DNA of 64,000 nucleotides from HyVt-105 sp049975425 (GTDB taxonomy: Bacteria; Bacteroidota; Bacteroidia; Bacteroidales; VadinHA17). The DNA lies in assembly GCA_049975425.1 (NCBI GenBank), contig JBNGDI010000003.1, positions 65,737 through 129,736 of the forward strand, given 5' to 3'. Made by a program: the position numbers and the translations under genes. Each line of letters begins with the position of its first letter. The first letter of the stretch is position 1. A model generated the notes under the pieces. It did no database searches, was not told the origin of the DNA, and worked only from the letters and a program-made list of their open reading frames with translations. Positions 62,268-64,000 of the stretch are shown in pieces.

Positions 62268-62942
62268 TTATGAATTCCCCTTCAGGAATCTTTCGATCAA
62301 CAGATCGCTTTTTTTAACCGTTTGCTTCAACCAGGCCAGTTTAATTCCTGTTTTTTCCTCTTCACTCAGTTCCCAGAAAAGGTCGGACATCCTCAGTTTA
62401 CTGGTAAGCTGGTAAAGTATAACTGCTACTGAGACAGAAATATTCAAACTTTCGGTAAAACCCACCATGGGTATATAAAGAAATTCATCTGACATGTTCA
62501 TTGCTTCACGAGAAAGGCCTTTCATTTCGGTACCAAACAATATGGCCACTTTTCCCTTGTCCAGTGAAAATTCATCCAGGCTTTTACTGTTTCTTTTCCC
62601 TGGAACGGTTGCCACCAGCCGGTAACCCGCCTTTTTCAGACCGGACAGAGCATGGTGGGTATTGTTTTCCGAACTGTGGTATTTTTTCAGGCTGAGCCAT
62701 TGCGAAGAACCGAGGGCCACATCGGGATTGACCCGGTACCGGTTTCTGTTTTCAATAATATGCACATCCTGAACGCCGAAACATTCGCACGACCGGAGCA
62801 CGGCGCTGGCATTATGCGGCTGGTATATATCTTCCAGCACCACGGTGATATACCGGGTACGCCGGTCAAGGATCCTGTCAAACAGTGCCAGTCTCCGTGG
62901 AGTAACAAAACCCGAGAGGAATTCGATCAAGGCCTGTTCCAT
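62268..62942 (-). CDS. trmH: tRNA (guanosine-2'-O-)-methyltransferase
   Basis: 224-residue SPOUT methyltransferase modifying G18 in the tRNA D-loop. The three SpoU motifs are visible: NASAVLRSCECFGV, AILFGTEMKGLS and IPMVGFTESLNISVSVAVIL. The N-terminal TPRRLALFDRILDRRTRY and VLEDIYQPHN match TrmH rather than RlmB. Sits next to hupB-like HU gene on the same strand. Confidence 0.92.
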   Translation of the reverse strand: MEQALIEFLSGFVTPRRLALFDRILDRRTRYITVVLEDIYQPHNASAVLRSCECFGVQDVHIIENRNRYRVNPDVALGSSQWLSLKKYHSSENNTHHALSGLKKAGYRLVATVPGKRNSKSLDEFSLDKGKVAILFGTEMKGLSREAMNMSDEFLYIPMVGFTESLNISVSVAVILYQLTSKLRMSDLFWELSEEEKTGIKLAWLKQTVKKSDLLIERFLKGNS

Positions 62943-62962
62943 CCTTCGGAAGTAAAACGGTG

Positions 62963-62991
62963 AAAAAAAAGGGAGTACCCAGGCACTCCCT
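62963..62991 (-). terminator. intrinsic terminator of the HU gene
   Basis: On the minus strand AGGGAGT (62991-62985 complement) pairs with ACTCCCT (62976-62970 complement) over 7 base pairs, 8-base loop, followed by a run of T to 62963. Lies 23 bases after the HU stop. Confidence 0.85.
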
Positions 62992-63013
62992 CTTGTTCAC
63001 AGGAACAATTTCT

Positions 63014-63283
63014 TTAAACGGTACCGGCCAGGTCACTTCCGGGCTTGAATTTCACCACTTTTTTAGCCTTGATGGTAATGGGTTTCCCGGTCTGGGGATT
63101 CCTGCCTGTACGTGCATTCCTTTTGGCTACTGAAAAGGAGCCGAAGCCCACGAGAGCCACGCGGTCACCTTTTTTTAATGCACTGGTGGTGGTTTTCACA
63201 AAGGCATCGAGAGCCCTTTTTGCATCAGCCTTGGTCAGGTTAGCTTCGCCGGCAATTGCATCGATCAATTGTGCTTTGTTCAT
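63014..63283 (-). CDS. HU family DNA-binding protein
   Basis: 89 residues, standard length. MNKAQLIDAIAGEANLTKAD, GFGSFSVAKRNARTGRNPQT and the DNA-arm Pro in the ARTGRNP segment are canonical. Nucleoid-associated protein bending DNA. Has its own near-perfect promoter and terminator, so it is a single-gene unit. Confidence 0.97.
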   Translation of the reverse strand: MNKAQLIDAIAGEANLTKADAKRALDAFVKTTTSALKKGDRVALVGFGSFSVAKRNARTGRNPQTGKPITIKAKKVVKFKPGSDLAGTV

Positions 63284-63337
63284 AACAAACAGATTTTAGG
63301 GTTAAAATAATTTGAATATAAAAATGCAGCTTTTGTA

Positions 63338-63368
63338 CAAATATAGGGGTTTTCTGAAGTTAAGCAAA
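63338..63368 (-). promoter_or_regulatory. Bacteroidota promoter of the HU gene
   Basis: Minus strand TTTG (63368-63365), 19 bases, then TATATTTG (63345-63338): an exact match to the TTTG/TAnnTTTG consensus, 54 bases before the ATG. Confidence 0.85.
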
Positions 63369-63690
63369 TTTCAGCCCAACAAAATGTGTCAACAATTTTT
63401 TCAACCAACTGTTGATAACTCCCTTTATTGATGAGGGTTACAGAATATTTATCTGATTATCTGATTGTTACACAACACAGAAAAATAGAATATCAGTCAT
63501 TTACAAACCTTTGCAGGAGTAGCTGGTTGGGATTCATGCGGGTTTCAGACCTTCCTCCAGGGGTTGTTAACGGCACAAATCAGTGCGTTAATTGCTCGGT
63601 TTTCTCCATTTGTCAAATTCAAGGTACAGGAAAAATACAGAACAGGATGGATAGGAAATGGTCATTATTTGTTGGGTCTTTTCGACGAAA
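63369..63690. other. gene-free stretch between HU and tRNA-Ser
   Basis: No convincing gene. Contains scattered short repeats of ATCTGATT near 63450 and a CAACA/TGTTG pair near 63391 and 63410. A 108-codon plus-strand frame from 63428 runs into the tRNA gene and has no recognisable product. Confidence 0.6.
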
Positions 63691-63703
63691 AAGTCTATTT
63701 TTG
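63671..63703 (+). promoter_or_regulatory. promoter of tRNA-Ser
   Basis: GTTG at 63671-63674, 21 bases, then TATTTTTG at 63696-63703. The -7 element ends four bases before the mature tRNA 5' end, so the transcript may have almost no leader. Confidence 0.6.
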
Positions 63704-63707
63704 CGCC

Positions 63708-63796
63708 GGAGGAATGGCAGAGTGGTCGAATGCGGCGGTCTTGAAAACCGTTGACCGCTTACCGGCGGTCCGGGGGTTCGAATCCCTCTTTCTCCG
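63708..63796 (+). tRNA. tRNA-Ser(UGA)
   Basis: 89 bases. Acceptor stem GGAGGAA pairs with TTTCTCC (one G:U), discriminator G at 63796, no encoded CCA. Anticodon loop CTTGAAA with anticodon TGA, closed by GCGGT/ACCGT; a long variable arm and the T-arm GGGGG/TTCGAAT complete a serine-type class II tRNA. Reads UCN codons. Confidence 0.95.
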
Positions 63797-63797
63797 C

Positions 63798-63925
63798 AAA
63801 ACCCGGCCGGAGGCTCACGCCAGTGAGCCTCTTTTTATTTGCGCCGGCCCTGCTGAGCGCCAGCGCTCATAAGGGGCCGGCGCAGATAAAAAGCGCCGCC
63901 GCCAGGCGGAGACCGGCCGGGTTTT
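63798..63925. repeat. nested palindromic element 3' of tRNA-Ser
   Basis: A perfect 13-base inverted repeat (63798-63810 with 63913-63925, AAAACCCGGCCGG/CCGGCCGGGTTTT) encloses three hairpins: 63810-63831 (9 base pairs), 63840-63884 (11 base pairs TGCGCCGGCCC/GGGCCGGCGCA plus an inner 6-base-pair helix), and 63896-63909 (5 base pairs). Each hairpin tip holds the pentamer GCCAG (63819-63823, 63859-63863, 63901-63905). May be a structured RNA, a mobile palindromic repeat, or terminator array. Confidence 0.7.
63810..63840 (+). terminator. intrinsic terminator of tRNA-Ser
   Basis: GAGGCTCAC paired with GTGAGCCTC (9 base pairs, loop GCCA) then TTTTTATTT. It begins 13 bases after the tRNA discriminator base and is also the first hairpin of the nested palindromic element. 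Confidence 0.8.
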
Positions 63926-63941
63926 GAAGAACATGCCGCAT

Positions 63942-63976
63942 GGGATCACGGGCGAGCCCAGCGAGCCCGTAATCCC
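63942..63976. repeat. further hairpin downstream of the nested palindromic element
   Basis: GGGAT-C-ACGGGC pairs with GCCCGT-A-ATCCC (11 base pairs, one mismatch) around an 11-base loop containing CCCAGC. Runs near the window edge, so the structure may continue. Confidence 0.6.
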
Positions 63977-64000
63977 GAAGGAAAGGAAAACTGTGAAAAT

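Noticed and set aside
63405..63420. DnaA-box-like TGTTGATAA near the HU promoter
   Set aside because: A single site with one mismatch to TGTGGATAA and no cluster; not evidence of a replication origin.
63428..63754. 108-codon plus-strand frame running into tRNA-Ser
   Set aside because: It extends into the tRNA gene and its translation has no recognisable domain.
63798..63925. CRISPR array or attachment site next to the tRNA
   Set aside because: There are no direct repeats with spacers, and no duplicated tRNA end or integrase nearby; the pattern is of inverted repeats.

Overview
The window looks like a chromosomal segment of a member of the Bacteroidota, probably a Marinilabiliales/Bacteroidales-type anaerobe or facultative anaerobe. 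The evidence is a C-terminal type IX secretion sorting domain on a large gingipain-like protease, GYDIA-type GHMP kinase, DUF1080 proteins, Tat-exported Gfo/Idh oxidoreductases, and repeated promoter-like sites of the Bacteroidota form (TTTG, about 19-21 bases, TAnnTTTG) in front of genes without clear Shine-Dalgarno sequences. Protein-coding genes fill nearly everything. I see no prophage, insertion sequence, CRISPR array or rRNA. Starts quoted here are often internal to the longest open frame, chosen from conserved N-termini, signal peptides and ATGA overlaps.

Layout. 1-10.4 kb (minus strand) is one tightly packed operon: methylcrotonyl-CoA carboxylase beta, methylglutaconyl-CoA hydratase, methylcrotonyl-CoA carboxylase alpha, an acyl-CoA dehydrogenase, type 2 IPP isomerase, HMG-CoA reductase, a GYDIA-type kinase, diphosphomevalonate decarboxylase and (cut by the window edge) mevalonate kinase. 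Together these could turn isovaleryl-CoA from leucine into HMG-CoA and pass it directly to mevalonate, IPP and DMAPP. No HMG-CoA synthase and no HMG-CoA lyase is present in the visible part. This is the most interesting system in the window. It is preceded by a leader with three hairpins.

10.6-20 kb holds an SH3-like secreted protein, a KamA-family radical SAM protein followed by a class V aminotransferase, glucose-6-phosphate dehydrogenase with 6-phosphogluconolactonase, a Tat-exported Fe-S aldo/keto reductase with a DUF6599-like partner, and a small SRPBCC protein. 20-30 kb holds a propeller/Y_Y_Y/SpoIIE sensor phosphatase, the gingipain-like protease, an AlbA_2 protein and an aspartate/glutamate racemase, ended by a 111-base stretch of almost pure A+T. 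30-32.2 kb has an HD hydrolase, a Mut7-C RNase protein and a metallophosphatase. 32.2-39.3 kb (minus) is a seven-gene operon with three DUF1080 proteins, two Gfo/Idh oxidoreductases, a TIM-barrel epimerase-like protein and a DoxX membrane protein, resembling exported 3-keto-glycoside metabolism.

39.5-64 kb is mixed housekeeping: AmmeMemoRadiSam radical SAM and Memo proteins, acylphosphatase, class IV aminotransferase, exonuclease/GIY-YIG fusion, 2-oxoglutarate dehydrogenase E1 and E2, gamma-glutamyltransferase, nitroreductase, DUF2062, glycosyltransferase, MurB, MltG, an aspartate-type aminotransferase, HtpG, a membrane-tailed pseudo-receiver, a class III aminotransferase, a LytTR response regulator, TrmH, HU and tRNA-Ser(UGA). 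The window ends in an elaborate set of nested palindromes just 3' of the tRNA.
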